Of a stretch of DNA of 64,000 bases, positions 25,687 to 34,862 are shown one piece after another. A model generated the notes under the pieces. The model searched no databases. It saw only the letters and a program-made list of their open reading frames with translations, and was not told where the DNA came from. The DNA comes from Marivibrio halodurans. GTDB lineage: Bacteria > Pseudomonadota > Alphaproteobacteria > UBA8366 > Aestuariispiraceae. The stretch covers positions 372,001 to 436,000 of the forward strand of contig NZ_JAGMWN010000003.1 of the NCBI RefSeq assembly GCF_017963645.1, in the 5' to 3' direction. Every line of letters begins with the position of its first letter. Position 1 is the stretch's first letter. A program made the position numbers and the translations under genes.

Positions 25687-26655
25687 CTACAGGTCGCCGC
25701 CGCGCTTCTTATAACCGGCCACCGCGTTCGCGATCTCGTTCGAGATGGCGGCCGAACTCTCGTCCGGGTGAAGCGCCACGACGATTGCTTCCGAGAGAGG
25801 TTTTAGCAAATCGACCTCTTTCTTCTCCGGCTGCTCCACCGTCTCGCGTATCGACGCGGTAACGCGAATGAGGGAGGTGCACAAATCGGAGACATGGGTC
25901 CATTTGGTATCCTTTACCCGCTCCGCCGTGTCGCGGCCGACCTCGGTCAACCTCTCCAGCCCGTTGAGCAGGGTCGCGGAAATCCCTGACTTGCGAAATT
26001 CCGGCAGCACGATCTCGACCAGGAAGGCGATCTGGAAGGCATTACGTTTCAGCTTCTGGTCGTTGATCGACCGCTGTGCCTCCTCGATCGCGCGCGCAAG
26101 TTCGGCGCGGTCTATCTGCTCTCCCCGAATCTTCGCGCGCAACGTATTCGGCACGTCGATGCGCGGAATATCGCTTGGCCGGGATTCGTCCTTCCGCCGG
26201 TCGGGACCGATATAGTCGCTGGTCACCACGAAGGGCTTACGCGCGCGCACGAGGACACGGATACGCTCCAGTATCTGTCCCGGGCTCAACGGTTTCACCA
26301 TGATATCGTCGGTCCCGCTGGACGCGACGCGACGAACGACGGATTGGGTCGGCTCCCAGATCGTCACGATGACGGGCACGAAGGGATTCTCACCCAACTT
26401 ACCGTGCCGGATTTCCTGAATCATCGCGTCGGCGGCCCCGGAATCCATTTCCGAATCGAGAATCAGCAGATCCGGCTGGGCCTTCAGGACTGCCTCCCGC
26501 AGGCTCTTGGTCCGATCGAAATCGACGATTCCCTCGAACCCTTCCCGGCTCAAGGCCGTTCGCAGGGCCTGCCGTAGGGAACCCTCCGGCTCTCCGAAGA
26601 GAATTCGGGCGCTGGCCGCGAAGCCATTCTTCTGCCGTTGCTCGAAAATGGCCAT
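25687..26655 (-). CDS. Orphan response regulator with unrecognised output domain
   Basis: 322 residues. The receiver domain (about 15-135) has the phosphoacceptor Asp67 in DLLILDSEM, Thr98 in VIVTIW and Lys121 in DDIMVKPLSP, so it should be phosphorylatable. The C-terminal 180 residues are helical and contain no DNA-binding, GGDEF, EAL or HD motif that I recognise; the region LKRNAFQIAFLVEIVLPEFR looks like a long packing helix. There is no histidine kinase next to it. It may act by protein-protein contact, as single-domain or adaptor regulators do. Confidence 0.82.
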   Translation of the reverse strand: MAIFEQRQKNGFAASARILFGEPEGSLRQALRTALSREGFEGIVDFDRTKSLREAVLKAQPDLLILDSEMDSGAADAMIQEIRHGKLGENPFVPVIVTIWEPTQSVVRRVASSGTDDIMVKPLSPGQILERIRVLVRARKPFVVTSDYIGPDRRKDESRPSDIPRIDVPNTLRAKIRGEQIDRAELARAIEEAQRSINDQKLKRNAFQIAFLVEIVLPEFRKSGISATLLNGLERLTEVGRDTAERVKDTKWTHVSDLCTSLIRVTASIRETVEQPEKKEVDLLKPLSEAIVVALHPDESSAAISNEIANAVAGYKKRGGDL

Positions 26656-26690
26656 GATCGCCCGACACCCTCAAACCATGCATCATGGCC

Positions 26691-26709
26691 CGCCCCTCCG
26701 CGAGGGGCG
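26691..26709. repeat. Small inverted repeat in the 295-base gap upstream of the GNAT gene
   Basis: CGCCCCT (26691-26697) pairs with AGGGGCG (26703-26709) around CCGCG. It lies 36 bases before the response-regulator start. The rest of the gap (26656-26950) shows no gene. Confidence 0.5.
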
Positions 26710-26950
26710 TCGGCCGGACGGGCCGTACCCCCATAACCAACCCGACGGCTCGGCGGGCGGCCCCCTCACCCGCGACTATAACCGTAAATCCGACCGGAAG
26801 CATCTTCCCCGCCGCACAAAAATGACGAAATGGCGAATACTTTCCGCGACGGGACGCCCATGCCATTCTTGCTCCTCCCATCGTGCCGATACCCTGGAAC
26901 ATCTCTGAAGACAGCCCTGGAGAACCGGCTTTTCCGAAAGGCTCACCACC

Positions 26951-27430
26951 ATGACGGCACGCGAAATCGGGGACGAGGCGCGACCACGCGCGGCCCGGCC
27001 CGGTGATATCGAGGCGCTTACGGACCTCTACACCGCGTTCTACCGCGAGGACGGCATTGCCGCCGATCCGGCGCGCATCCGCCGCAATCTGGCGACCATG
27101 CTGCGGGACGACCGAGCCCGCATCCTTGTCGCGCCCCATGAGGGCGTGCCCATCGGCATGGCATCGGCCACCCTCACCTTCGGGATCGAGTTCGGCTGGG
27201 CGGCGGAGGTCGAGGATCTTTATGTCGATCCCGCCCATCGCGGACGCGGGCTGGCCCGGCGCCTCGTCGTCAACATCATGGAATGGGCGCGCGTGCGTGG
27301 CGCGGAGGAGATCATCCTGATCATCACGCCCGAGGCGGAGCGCGCGCAGGGCCTGACCCGCTTCTACCGTAAGCTGGGATTCAGCGAGTCGGGCCGCATC
27401 ACGATGTATCGCGACGCGGGACTCGATTGA
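26951..27430 (+). CDS. GNAT family N-acetyltransferase
   Basis: 159 residues. The acetyl-CoA site is the V-x-D-L-Y-V-DPAHRGRGLARRL segment (about 89-107), the typical motif A of GNAT proteins, followed by a helix and LTRFYRKLGFSESGRITMYR, the usual closing motif. The N-terminus PRAARPGDIEALTDLYTAFY is the standard first helix. Substrate unknown: such proteins acetylate small amines, protein N-termini or lysines. AAAGG lies about ten bases before the ATG. It stands alone between a response regulator and ppdK, which converges on it. Confidence 0.88.
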   Translation: MTAREIGDEARPRAARPGDIEALTDLYTAFYREDGIAADPARIRRNLATMLRDDRARILVAPHEGVPIGMASATLTFGIEFGWAAEVEDLYVDPAHRGRGLARRLVVNIMEWARVRGAEEIILIITPEAERAQGLTRFYRKLGFSESGRITMYRDAGLD

Positions 27431-27463
27431 CGGAAGACGGACACCTCGGGCTCTGATACGGGC

Positions 27464-30154
27464 CTACGCGGTCGCTTTCTCCGCCGCGTGCTTCCGCGCG
27501 CGGATCGCGGCCTGGGCGGCGGCGAGGCGCGCGATCGGCACCCGGAAGGGCGAGCAAGAGACATAATCCAGCCCGACCCGTTCGCAGAAACCGACCGAGG
27601 ACGGATCGCCGCCATGTTCGCCGCAAATGCCGAGCTTGATATCGGGACGCGTCCCACGCCCGCGCTCCACGGCGATCTCGATCAACTCCCCGACGCCGGC
27701 CTGATCCAGCGTCTGGAAGGGGTCCTGCTCGACGATGCCGCGCTTCTCGTAATTGGTGAGGAAGGCGGAAGCGTCGTCGCGGCTGAGACCGTAGGTCGTC
27801 TGCGTCAGATCGTTGGTGCCGAAGGAGAAGAACTCCGCTGTCTCCGCGATATGGTTCGCGGTCAGCGCGGCGCGCGGCAGTTCGATCATCGTGCCGACGA
27901 CATAGTTGGGGGCCGTGCCCGTCTCCGCCTCGACCGCCTTGGCGACCTTGTCGACCACGGCCTTCAGCAGATCGAGTTCCTTCTTGATGCCGACCAGCGG
28001 GATCATCACCTCGCACAGCGGCGGAGCGCCCGTCTCCTCGCCGACCGCGGTCGCGGCCTCGAAGATCGCGCGGGCCTGCATCTCGCAGATTTCCGGGTAG
28101 CTGTTGAGCAACCGGCACCCGCGATGGCCCAGCATCGGGTTGGTCTCGTGCAGCGCGGCGGCGCGGGCCTCCACCCGCTCCACCGGCACGCCGGTCGCGC
28201 GCGCGACCTCCTCGAATTCCGCCGGCTCGCGCGGCAGGAACTCGTGCAGCGGCGGGTCGAGCAGACGGATCGTCACCGGCTTGCCGCGCATCAGCTTGAA
28301 GATCTCGACGAAATCGGCCCGCTGCATCGGCAGGATGCGGCCGAGGGCGTGGCGCCGCCCCGCCTCGTCGCTGGCCAGGATCATCTCGCGCATGGCGACG
28401 ATGCGGTCGGCCTCGAAGAACATATGCTCCGTGCGGCACAGGCCGATACCCTCGGCGCCGAACTTGGCGGCGGTGGAGACATCCTCCGGCGTCTCGGCAT
28501 TGGCGCGCACCTTCAGGCGCCGCGCCGCGTCGGCCCAGCCCATGACCCGGGCGAAATCACCCGACAACTCCGGATCGACGGTCGGAACCCGGCCCTCGAT
28601 CACCTCGCCGGTCGATCCGTCGATGGTGATCCAATCGCCCGCCTTCACCGTGACGCCGGCGATGGAAAAGGCGCCGCCCTTGTAGTCCACCCGGATTTCG
28701 CCCGCGCCCGCGACGCAAGGCCGCCCCATGCCGCGCGCGACCACGGCGGCATGGCTGGTCATGCCGCCGCGCGTCGTAAGAATGCCCTGGGCGGCATGCA
28801 TGCCATGGATATCCTCCGGCGAGGTCTCGACCCGCACCAGCATGACCTGATGGCCTTCCTGGGCGAGCTTCTCCGCCTCGTCCGCCGTGAAGACGACGAC
28901 ACCGGCCGCCGCCCCGGGCGAGGCCGGCAGCCCCTTCGCGATCACCTTGCGCTCCGCCTTGGGGTCGAGGCGCGGATGGAGAATCTGGTCCAGCGACTGC
29001 GGCTCCACCCGCATCACCGCCGTCTCCTCGTCGATCAGCCCTTCCTCGACCATGTCGCAGGCGATCTTGATGGCGGCCTGGCTGGTGCGCTTGCCGGCCC
29101 GGGTCTGCAACATCCAGAGCTTCTGCTTCTGGACCGTGAACTCGATATCCTGCATGTCGCGGTAATGCGCCTCGAGATTGGCGCGCACCTCGTCGAGCTG
29201 ACGGAAGACGTCCGGCATCGTCTCCTCCATCGCCGGCAGGTCGCTGCCCTGCTTTTCCCGGCCCGCGATGGTCAGATGCTGCGGCGTGCGGATGCCGGCG
29301 ACGACATCCTCGCCCTGGGCGTTCACCAGATATTCGCCGTAGAAGATGTTCTCGCCGGTGGAGGGGTCGCGCGTGAAGGCGACGCCGGTCGCGCAATCGT
29401 CGCCCATATTGCCGAACACCATGGCCTGGACGTTCACCGCCGTGCCCCACGCCTCGGGAATATCGTGCAGGCGGCGATAGGTCACCGCGCGCGCCGTCTG
29501 CCAGGAGCCGAAGACGGCGCCGATCGCCCCCCAAAGCTGTTCCTTCGGGTCCTCCGGGAAGGGGCGGCCCAGCTCATCCTCGACGATTTTCTTATAATCG
29601 GTGATCAGACGCTGCAGGTCCGGCGCGTCGAGTTCCGTATCGAGAATCGCGCCCTTGTCCTCCTTCACGACCTCCAGCGCTTCCTCGAACAGATGATGCT
29701 CCACGCCGAGGACGACGTCGGAATACATCTGGATGAAGCGGCGGTAGCTGTCATAGGCGAAGCGTTCGTCGCCCGAATGCCGGGCGAGGCCGGCCGTCGT
29801 CTCGTCGTTGAGGCCAAGATTGAGGACGGTATCCATCATCCCCGGCATGGAAACCCGCGCGCCCGAGCGGACGGAAACCAGGAGCGGATTCGAGGCATCG
29901 CCGAACGTGGCCCCGACGGTCGCCTCGACCTTCGCCAGCCCGGCCTCGACCTCCGACTTCAGGCTTTCCGGATAGGATTCGCCATTGGCGTAATAATAGG
30001 TGCAGACCTCCGTCGTGATGGTGAAACCGGGCGGGACCGGTAGACCGATATTCGACATCTCGGCCAGGTTGGCGCCCTTGCCGCCCAGGAGATTGCGCAT
30101 GTCGGCCCGGCCTTCCGCCGCGCCGTCCCCGAAGCTGTAGACCCATTTCGTCAT
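27464..30154 (-). CDS. ppdK: Pyruvate, phosphate dikinase
   Basis: 896 residues, the full length of the family. Interconverts pyruvate and phosphoenolpyruvate using ATP and phosphate. The N-terminal ATP-grasp domain begins LLGGKGANLAEMS; the swivelling phosphohistidine domain holds GGMTSHAAVVARGMG with the catalytic His near residue 465; the C-terminal TIM barrel has SFGTNDLTQTTYGLSRDD and the catalytic Cys in GICGEHGGDP. ATG 30154 is preferred (family start MTKWVYSFGDG, AAGGG upstream); a GTG at 30175 overlapping the glyS stop is the alternative. It is 17 bases behind glyS, so it is probably part of the glyQ-glyS transcript. Confidence 0.96.
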   Translation of the reverse strand: MTKWVYSFGDGAAEGRADMRNLLGGKGANLAEMSNIGLPVPPGFTITTEVCTYYYANGESYPESLKSEVEAGLAKVEATVGATFGDASNPLLVSVRSGARVSMPGMMDTVLNLGLNDETTAGLARHSGDERFAYDSYRRFIQMYSDVVLGVEHHLFEEALEVVKEDKGAILDTELDAPDLQRLITDYKKIVEDELGRPFPEDPKEQLWGAIGAVFGSWQTARAVTYRRLHDIPEAWGTAVNVQAMVFGNMGDDCATGVAFTRDPSTGENIFYGEYLVNAQGEDVVAGIRTPQHLTIAGREKQGSDLPAMEETMPDVFRQLDEVRANLEAHYRDMQDIEFTVQKQKLWMLQTRAGKRTSQAAIKIACDMVEEGLIDEETAVMRVEPQSLDQILHPRLDPKAERKVIAKGLPASPGAAAGVVVFTADEAEKLAQEGHQVMLVRVETSPEDIHGMHAAQGILTTRGGMTSHAAVVARGMGRPCVAGAGEIRVDYKGGAFSIAGVTVKAGDWITIDGSTGEVIEGRVPTVDPELSGDFARVMGWADAARRLKVRANAETPEDVSTAAKFGAEGIGLCRTEHMFFEADRIVAMREMILASDEAGRRHALGRILPMQRADFVEIFKLMRGKPVTIRLLDPPLHEFLPREPAEFEEVARATGVPVERVEARAAALHETNPMLGHRGCRLLNSYPEICEMQARAIFEAATAVGEETGAPPLCEVMIPLVGIKKELDLLKAVVDKVAKAVEAETGTAPNYVVGTMIELPRAALTANHIAETAEFFSFGTNDLTQTTYGLSRDDASAFLTNYEKRGIVEQDPFQTLDQAGVGELIEIAVERGRGTRPDIKLGICGEHGGDPSSVGFCERVGLDYVSCSPFRVPIARLAAAQAAIRARKHAAEKATA

Positions 30155-30171
30155 CGCTTCACCCTTCACCT

Positions 30172-32337
30172 TCACCCTTCGATCGCGGAGAAATCCGCGA
30201 CATTTCCCATCACCGTCCGGATACGGGCCAGGAGCGCCAGACGATTGGCGCGCAGATCCGCCTGCTCCGCATTCACGGTCACATCGTCGAAGAAGCCGTC
30301 CACCGGACGGCGCAATGCCGCCAGGGCGCGCATCGCGGCCTCGAAATCCTCGCCCTCGATCGCGCGCGCGACCAACCGGCCGGTCTCCTCCAGCGCATGC
30401 GCCAGCGACTTTTCCGCCCCCAGCTTAAGGGCGTCGCGGTCCACCGCGCGCGCGCCATAGGAGATATCGTCCTTCTTCTCCTCCGCCTTCAGGATGTTGG
30501 CGGCGCGGCGATAGGCGGTCAGCAGGTTGGCGCCGTCCTCGCTCTCCACGAAGCGGGTCAGCGCCGCCACCCGCGCGGACAGGCGCAGCAGATCGTCCTC
30601 CGCCTTCAGCGCGAAGACGGCGGAGACCACATCGTGACGCAAGCCCTGGCTGCGATAATGCGCCTTCATCCGATCGGCGAAGAAGCCGAGAAGATCGGCC
30701 GAAAGCTCCGACAAATCCCGCACGTCGCCTTCGACATGAGGTTGCTCGGCATAGAGCGCCGCCGCCTCCGCGATCAAGTGCGTCAAGGGCAGGCGCACCC
30801 CGTTTTCCAGCACGATCCGGATGATGCCCAGCGCGGCGCGGCGCAGCGCGAACGGATCCTTGGAGCCCGTCGGCTTCTCGTCGATCAGCCAGAAGCCGAC
30901 CAGCGTGTCGATCTTCTCCGCCAGTGCCAGGGCGGTCGAGACCGGGGCCGACGGGCAGGCGTCGTTCGGGCCGGCGGGCGAATAATGCTCGGCGATGGCG
31001 CGGGCCACGCTCTCCGGCTCGTTCTGGGCCAGCGCGTAATAGCGGCCCATGATGCCTTGCAGCTCCGGAAACTCGCCCACCATCTCGGAGACGAGGTCGG
31101 CCTTGGACAGGCGCGCGGCGCGGCGTGCCTCGTTCGCCGGACACTTCTCGACATGGCCGGCGATCACCTCGGCCAGCGAGGCGATACGCTCCACCCGCTC
31201 CGCGACGGTGCCGAGCTTGGCATGGAAGATCACCTTGCCGAGCTTCGGCAGCCGGTCCTCCAGCTTGGTCGAGAGATCCTGGTCCCAGAAGAACTTGGCA
31301 TCCGCCAGCCGCGCGCGCAGCACGCGCTCGTTCCCGGCACGGATGCGCGCGCCCTCGTCCGCCGTCTCCATGTTGGCGACGACCGCGAAGCGCGGCGCCA
31401 GCGTGCCGTCCGGACGCAACAACGAGAAATACTTCTGATGCCCGCGCATGGAGGCCGTCAGCGCCTCGTCCGGGACGTCCATGAAATCGTCGTCGATCCG
31501 CCCGACCAGCACCACCGGCCATTCGACGAGGTTCGTCACCTCGTCGAGCAGCGCCGGATCCTCCTTCACCGTCAGCCCTTCGCGGTCGGCGGCGGTGCGG
31601 ATCTGATCCTGGATCGACTGCTTGCGCTCCTCGGGGTCGAGCAGAACGTAGGCGTCACGCAGTTTCGCCGCGTAATCGTCAAAGCCGGAAACCTTAAAAC
31701 TTCCCTCGCCCAAAAACCTATGTCCAATCGATTCCGCCACTATCTGAATTTTCTCAGACTCGGAAACACCGTCATCAAGTCTTTCCCAAGCATCAAGCCT
31801 TTCTATCTCAGAAAGATTTCGCCTGTTTATCGTTGGAATCTCTAGCTTTTCACCATGAAATACCGCCAACACTTGGTGAAGAGGGCGAACCCAACGAAAT
31901 TGCCCTTCACCCCAACGCATAGATTTTGGCCAATACACTCCACGTATAGCAGAACGAACGATCCCCGGCAGCACGTCGGCCGTGGCGCCGCCGGTCTTCT
32001 CGATCACGGCGAACCAGACGGGGCCCTTCGGGGTCTCGCGCTGCTCGCACTGGTCGAGGCTGTCGAGGCCGGCGGATTTCAGGAATCCCTCGACCGCCTT
32101 GTCCGGCGCGCCGACCTTGGGACCCTTCTTCTCTTCCTTCAGGTCCGGCTGCTTCTCCGGCAGGCCGTCGATGACGAGCGTCAGGCGACGCGGCGTCCAG
32201 AAACAACGCGTCTCGCCATGCTCCAGATTGGCCGCCTTCAAGGCGTCGGTGACGAGGCGGCGTAAATCCTCCGCCGCCGGACGTTGCATGCGCGCCGGAA
32301 TTTCCTCCGAGAACAACTCGATCAGAAGTTCAGCCAC
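30172..32337 (-). CDS. glyS: Glycyl-tRNA synthetase beta subunit
   Basis: 721 residues, beta chain of the alpha2-beta2 enzyme; it binds tRNA-Gly and completes the enzyme with GlyQ. The start is GTG at 32337 (LLIELFSEEIPARM follows directly), with GGAG ten bases before it; the longer frame from 32397 has no family match. The C-terminal anticodon-binding domain and the typical RRPVDGFFDDVTVN are present. Residues about 128-219 are coded by DNA that is about 43% G+C by hand count (31681-31860) while both flanks are near 65%. In that part residues 166-204 look longer than usual before IGHRFLG. This looks like a recombined segment from a lower-GC relative. The reading frame is intact, so function is probably kept. 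Confidence 0.94.
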   Translation of the reverse strand: MAELLIELFSEEIPARMQRPAAEDLRRLVTDALKAANLEHGETRCFWTPRRLTLVIDGLPEKQPDLKEEKKGPKVGAPDKAVEGFLKSAGLDSLDQCEQRETPKGPVWFAVIEKTGGATADVLPGIVRSAIRGVYWPKSMRWGEGQFRWVRPLHQVLAVFHGEKLEIPTINRRNLSEIERLDAWERLDDGVSESEKIQIVAESIGHRFLGEGSFKVSGFDDYAAKLRDAYVLLDPEERKQSIQDQIRTAADREGLTVKEDPALLDEVTNLVEWPVVLVGRIDDDFMDVPDEALTASMRGHQKYFSLLRPDGTLAPRFAVVANMETADEGARIRAGNERVLRARLADAKFFWDQDLSTKLEDRLPKLGKVIFHAKLGTVAERVERIASLAEVIAGHVEKCPANEARRAARLSKADLVSEMVGEFPELQGIMGRYYALAQNEPESVARAIAEHYSPAGPNDACPSAPVSTALALAEKIDTLVGFWLIDEKPTGSKDPFALRRAALGIIRIVLENGVRLPLTHLIAEAAALYAEQPHVEGDVRDLSELSADLLGFFADRMKAHYRSQGLRHDVVSAVFALKAEDDLLRLSARVAALTRFVESEDGANLLTAYRRAANILKAEEKKDDISYGARAVDRDALKLGAEKSLAHALEETGRLVARAIEGEDFEAAMRALAALRRPVDGFFDDVTVNAEQADLRANRLALLARIRTVMGNVADFSAIEG

Positions 32338-32530
32338 GGCGCCGGTTCTCCATCGCCCGCGCCAGGGGCAGACGGTACCAACCGCGCCCATGGCCACCGC
32401 CGGTCAGGGGCAGCGGCAGGGTGCCGGACGCCTTTCCGCCCGGGGCCCGCGCCTCTTCACGGGGACGGGGCGGGATGGGCGACGGTTTCGACGCGACCGA
32501 CATCTCGGCCGCCGCGCGGGTTCCGGACAT
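32330..32530 (-). CDS. Small ORF between glyQ and glyS (66 residues)
   Basis: The ATG at 32530 follows the glyQ stop by two bases (TAA-GC-ATG) and the stop overlaps the glyS GTG start by eight bases, an arrangement expected of a translationally coupled gene. The protein is rich in Pro, Arg, Gly and Ala (KPSPIPPRPREEARAPGGK) and ends with GRGWYRLPLARAMENRRRG. No membrane segment or known domain is visible. It may be a real basic peptide, or only a leader whose translation helps ribosomes reach glyS. No similar protein is recalled, so the call is moderate. Confidence 0.45.
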   Translation of the reverse strand: MSGTRAAAEMSVASKPSPIPPRPREEARAPGGKASGTLPLPLTGGGHGRGWYRLPLARAMENRRRG

Positions 32531-32532
32531 GC

Positions 32533-33459
32533 TTAAAGCTCCCCCTGGCTTTTCAGCCACGCTTCCGCGCACGCCTTGGCCAGCGCGCGCACCCGGCCGA
32601 TATAGGCCTGCCGCTCGGTCACCGAGATCACGCCGCGCGCATCCAGAAGATTGAAGAGATGGCTCGCCTTAAGACATTGATCATAGGCGGGCAGTGCCAC
32701 CCCCCCGTCGACGAGACGCGCGCATTCGGCCTCCGCGTCCACGAAATGGCGCAGCACCATGTCGGTGTCGGCCAGTTCGAAATTATGGCGGGAATACTCG
32801 ACCTCCGCCTGATGATAGATATCGCCATAGGTCATCGTCTCGTTGAAGGCGAGGTCGTAGACGTTCTCGACCCCCTGCACATACATCGCGAGACGTTCGA
32901 GCCCATAGGTCAGTTCCGTCGAGACCGGATTGCAATCGAAGCCGCCGACCTGCTGGAAATAGGTGAACTGGCTCACCTCCATCCCGTCGCACCAGACCTC
33001 CCAGCCAAGGCCCCAGGCGCCGAGCGTCGGGCTTTCCCAATCATCCTCGACGAAGCGGATGTCGTGCACCGACGGGTCGATGCCGATCGCCTCCAGCGAG
33101 CCGAGATAGAGATCCTGGCTGTCCGCCGGGGAGGGCTTCATCAGCACCTGATACTGGTAATAATGCTGCAGCCGGTTGGGGTTCTCGCCATAGCGCCCGT
33201 CCGTCGGCCGGCGGGACGGCTGCACATAGGCCGCCATCCAAGGCTTCGAGCCGAGCGAGCGCAGGGTCGTCGCCCAATGGAAGGTGCCGGCCCCGACCTC
33301 CATGTCATAAGGCTGCAGGATGACGCAGCCCCGATCCGACCAATAACGGTGGAGGGTCAGGATGATGTTCTGAAGCGTCGCCTCGGGCGGGATGCCGAGA
33401 CGCGCGATGACGCTGTCTGGCCGCGCGGGCGGCGCGGGACTTTGGATGGTCTCGGCCAT
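32533..33459 (-). CDS. glyQ: Glycyl-tRNA synthetase alpha subunit
   Basis: 308 residues, catalytic class II chain that activates glycine and works with GlyS. The sequence [20 protein letters not shown], then [20 protein letters not shown], is the unmistakable GlyQ start, and [20 protein letters not shown] holds the motif 2 region. Length is normal (about 300). It is first of the set glyQ, small ORF, glyS and probably ppdK. A small zinc-ribbon membrane protein lies 132 bases upstream on the same strand. Confidence 0.97.
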   Translation of the reverse strand: MAETIQSPAPPARPDSVIARLGIPPEATLQNIILTLHRYWSDRGCVILQPYDMEVGAGTFHWATTLRSLGSKPWMAAYVQPSRRPTDGRYGENPNRLQHYYQYQVLMKPSPADSQDLYLGSLEAIGIDPSVHDIRFVEDDWESPTLGAWGLGWEVWCDGMEVSQFTYFQQVGGFDCNPVSTELTYGLERLAMYVQGVENVYDLAFNETMTYGDIYHQAEVEYSRHNFELADTDMVLRHFVDAEAECARLVDGGVALPAYDQCLKASHLFNLLDARGVISVTERQAYIGRVRALAKACAEAWLKSQGEL

Positions 33460-33591
33460 GGGATAAGGCGTCGTCCTGCTCTACGGGCGGGTAACCGCCG
33501 GTGTCGGCCTGCCAAGGTGCGGCGCAACATATCGGTCATGTTGGGGGGAATCAACCGCGTGGACATACCCCGTGACGCGCGGCCGCGCCGA

Positions 33592-33873
33592 TCAATATGG
33601 ACAGCCCGGCCGGCCGCAATTCTCCACCCCCTCGACCAGGACATAGGCGCTGCATTTCGGACACTGCTCGGTATCCTCGATACGGCCCGCCTCGCCCGGC
33701 GCGCCGTCCTTGGCGCGGGTCGCCTTGCGCAGACGCTCGGTGAAGGAGCGCTCGCCCGTCTTGCGCTCGCCCTTCTGCATGCGTTCCAGACGGCCGACAT
33801 ATTTGAAGCCGTACCAGACCGCCGCGACGATCGCCGCCAGGACGAGAAGCTTGGTGAAGGAGAATCCGAACAT
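33592..33873 (-). CDS. Small membrane protein with a C-terminal zinc ribbon
   Basis: 93 residues. One N-terminal membrane helix (TKLLVLAAIVAAVWYGFKYV) is followed by a charged linker and a four-cysteine ribbon: C71-x2-C74 and C86-x4-C91. The layout is that of an inner-membrane protein with a cytoplasmic zinc-ribbon tail. Proteins of this kind often lie near glyQ in alphaproteobacteria; their function is not known. Upstream, on the same strand, is an S49 peptidase gene (56-base gap), so the two could be co-transcribed and both act at the membrane. Confidence 0.82.
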   Translation of the reverse strand: MFGFSFTKLLVLAAIVAAVWYGFKYVGRLERMQKGERKTGERSFTERLRKATRAKDGAPGEAGRIEDTEQCPKCSAYVLVEGVENCGRPGCPY

Positions 33874-33929
33874 GCGCGCGATTTAGCGGGCGTTGAGCGG
33901 CCGGGTCAAGCGCGCCACGCGGCCCACCC

Positions 33930-34784
33930 CTAAAGACCCAGCCGCGACCAATGCGCCCGTTCCTCCGCCGCCGTGACCAGCCCGTCGGCGAGATCATGCC
34001 CGAAGCCACCGACCGACGATCCCGCCAACGCACCGCCGAGTTCGCCGCCGAACATGCGGGCGAAGCGGCCCTTCGGTGGATTCATCAGGCGGAACCGGGT
34101 CTTGTCGCCGAAGATCTTGCGCAAGGTCTCCCGCATCTCGCCGATCTCGTCCACGAGGCCGAGGTCCTTGCCCTTGGCGCCGGTCCAGAACTCGCCGGTG
34201 AATAGCTCCTCGTCGGACGCCTGAAGGCGGCCGCCGCGCCGTTCCTTCACCCAGTCTATGAATTGGCCGTGCAGTTCGCGCTGGATCGATTTCAGGCGCT
34301 CCACCTCCTCCGGCTTCTCGGGCCGGAAGGGGTCCAGGATGGCCTTCTTCTCCCCGGCCGTGTGGACCCGCCGCTCGATGCCGAGCTTACCGATCGCCTC
34401 CTGGAAGCCGAAGCCGGAGGATACCACGCCGATCGACCCGACGATGGAGCCCGGCATGGCATAGACATGATCCGCCGCGCAGGCGAGCCAATAGCCGCCG
34501 GAGGCGGCCGCGTCCTCGCAGAAGGCATAGACCGGCAGGTCCTTCTGCTCCGCCCATTGGCGGATGCGCGCGGCGATCAGCGCGGATTGCACCGGGCTGC
34601 CGCCGGGCGAGTTTACCGCCAGCGCCACCGCCCTCACGCCCCGCGCGTTGAAGGCCCGCTGGATCGGCGCCGCCAGCCCGTCAAGGCTCAGCCCCTTTCG
34701 GCCGAGCCCCGCGCCGGCGGCGATCACACCCGTCAGACGAAGAACCGCGACGGTAGGTCCGCCACGCGTGAAGGGAACTCGCAT
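33930..34784 (-). CDS. S49 family peptidase (SppA/SohB-like)
   Basis: 284 residues. Signal-peptide-peptidase-like serine protease with a Ser/Lys dyad. The substrate groove segment AVNSPGGSPVQSALIAARIR (about 57-76) and the catalytic Ser95 in AASGGYWLACAAD are present, and the lysine is probably in the following HTAGEKKAILDPFRPEK stretch, as in SppA. No clear N-terminal signal anchor is visible, so it may act on the cytoplasmic face or be peripherally bound. GGAG is close before the ATG. Substrates unknown; relatives cut signal peptides and membrane proteins. Confidence 0.88.
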   Translation of the reverse strand: MRVPFTRGGPTVAVLRLTGVIAAGAGLGRKGLSLDGLAAPIQRAFNARGVRAVALAVNSPGGSPVQSALIAARIRQWAEQKDLPVYAFCEDAAASGGYWLACAADHVYAMPGSIVGSIGVVSSGFGFQEAIGKLGIERRVHTAGEKKAILDPFRPEKPEEVERLKSIQRELHGQFIDWVKERRGGRLQASDEELFTGEFWTGAKGKDLGLVDEIGEMRETLRKIFGDKTRFRLMNPPKGRFARMFGGELGGALAGSSVGGFGHDLADGLVTAAEERAHWSRLGL

Positions 34785-34862
34785 GAAATCTCCTTGATTG
34801 ATCGACTGAGGAGATGGCGCAGCCCACGCGCCGGTTCAAGGGGCGGGCGCCGTCGCGCGCCG

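Noticed and set aside
27488-30043. 851-codon open frame antisense to ppdK
   Set aside because: Long only because of high third-position G+C; no domain is recognisable.
31681-31965. Low-GC block considered as a separate inserted gene or frameshift
   Set aside because: The glyS frame runs through without a stop and keeps recognisable GlyS motifs (WPKSMRWGEG, RWVRPLH, GHRFLG), so it is a mosaic part of glyS.
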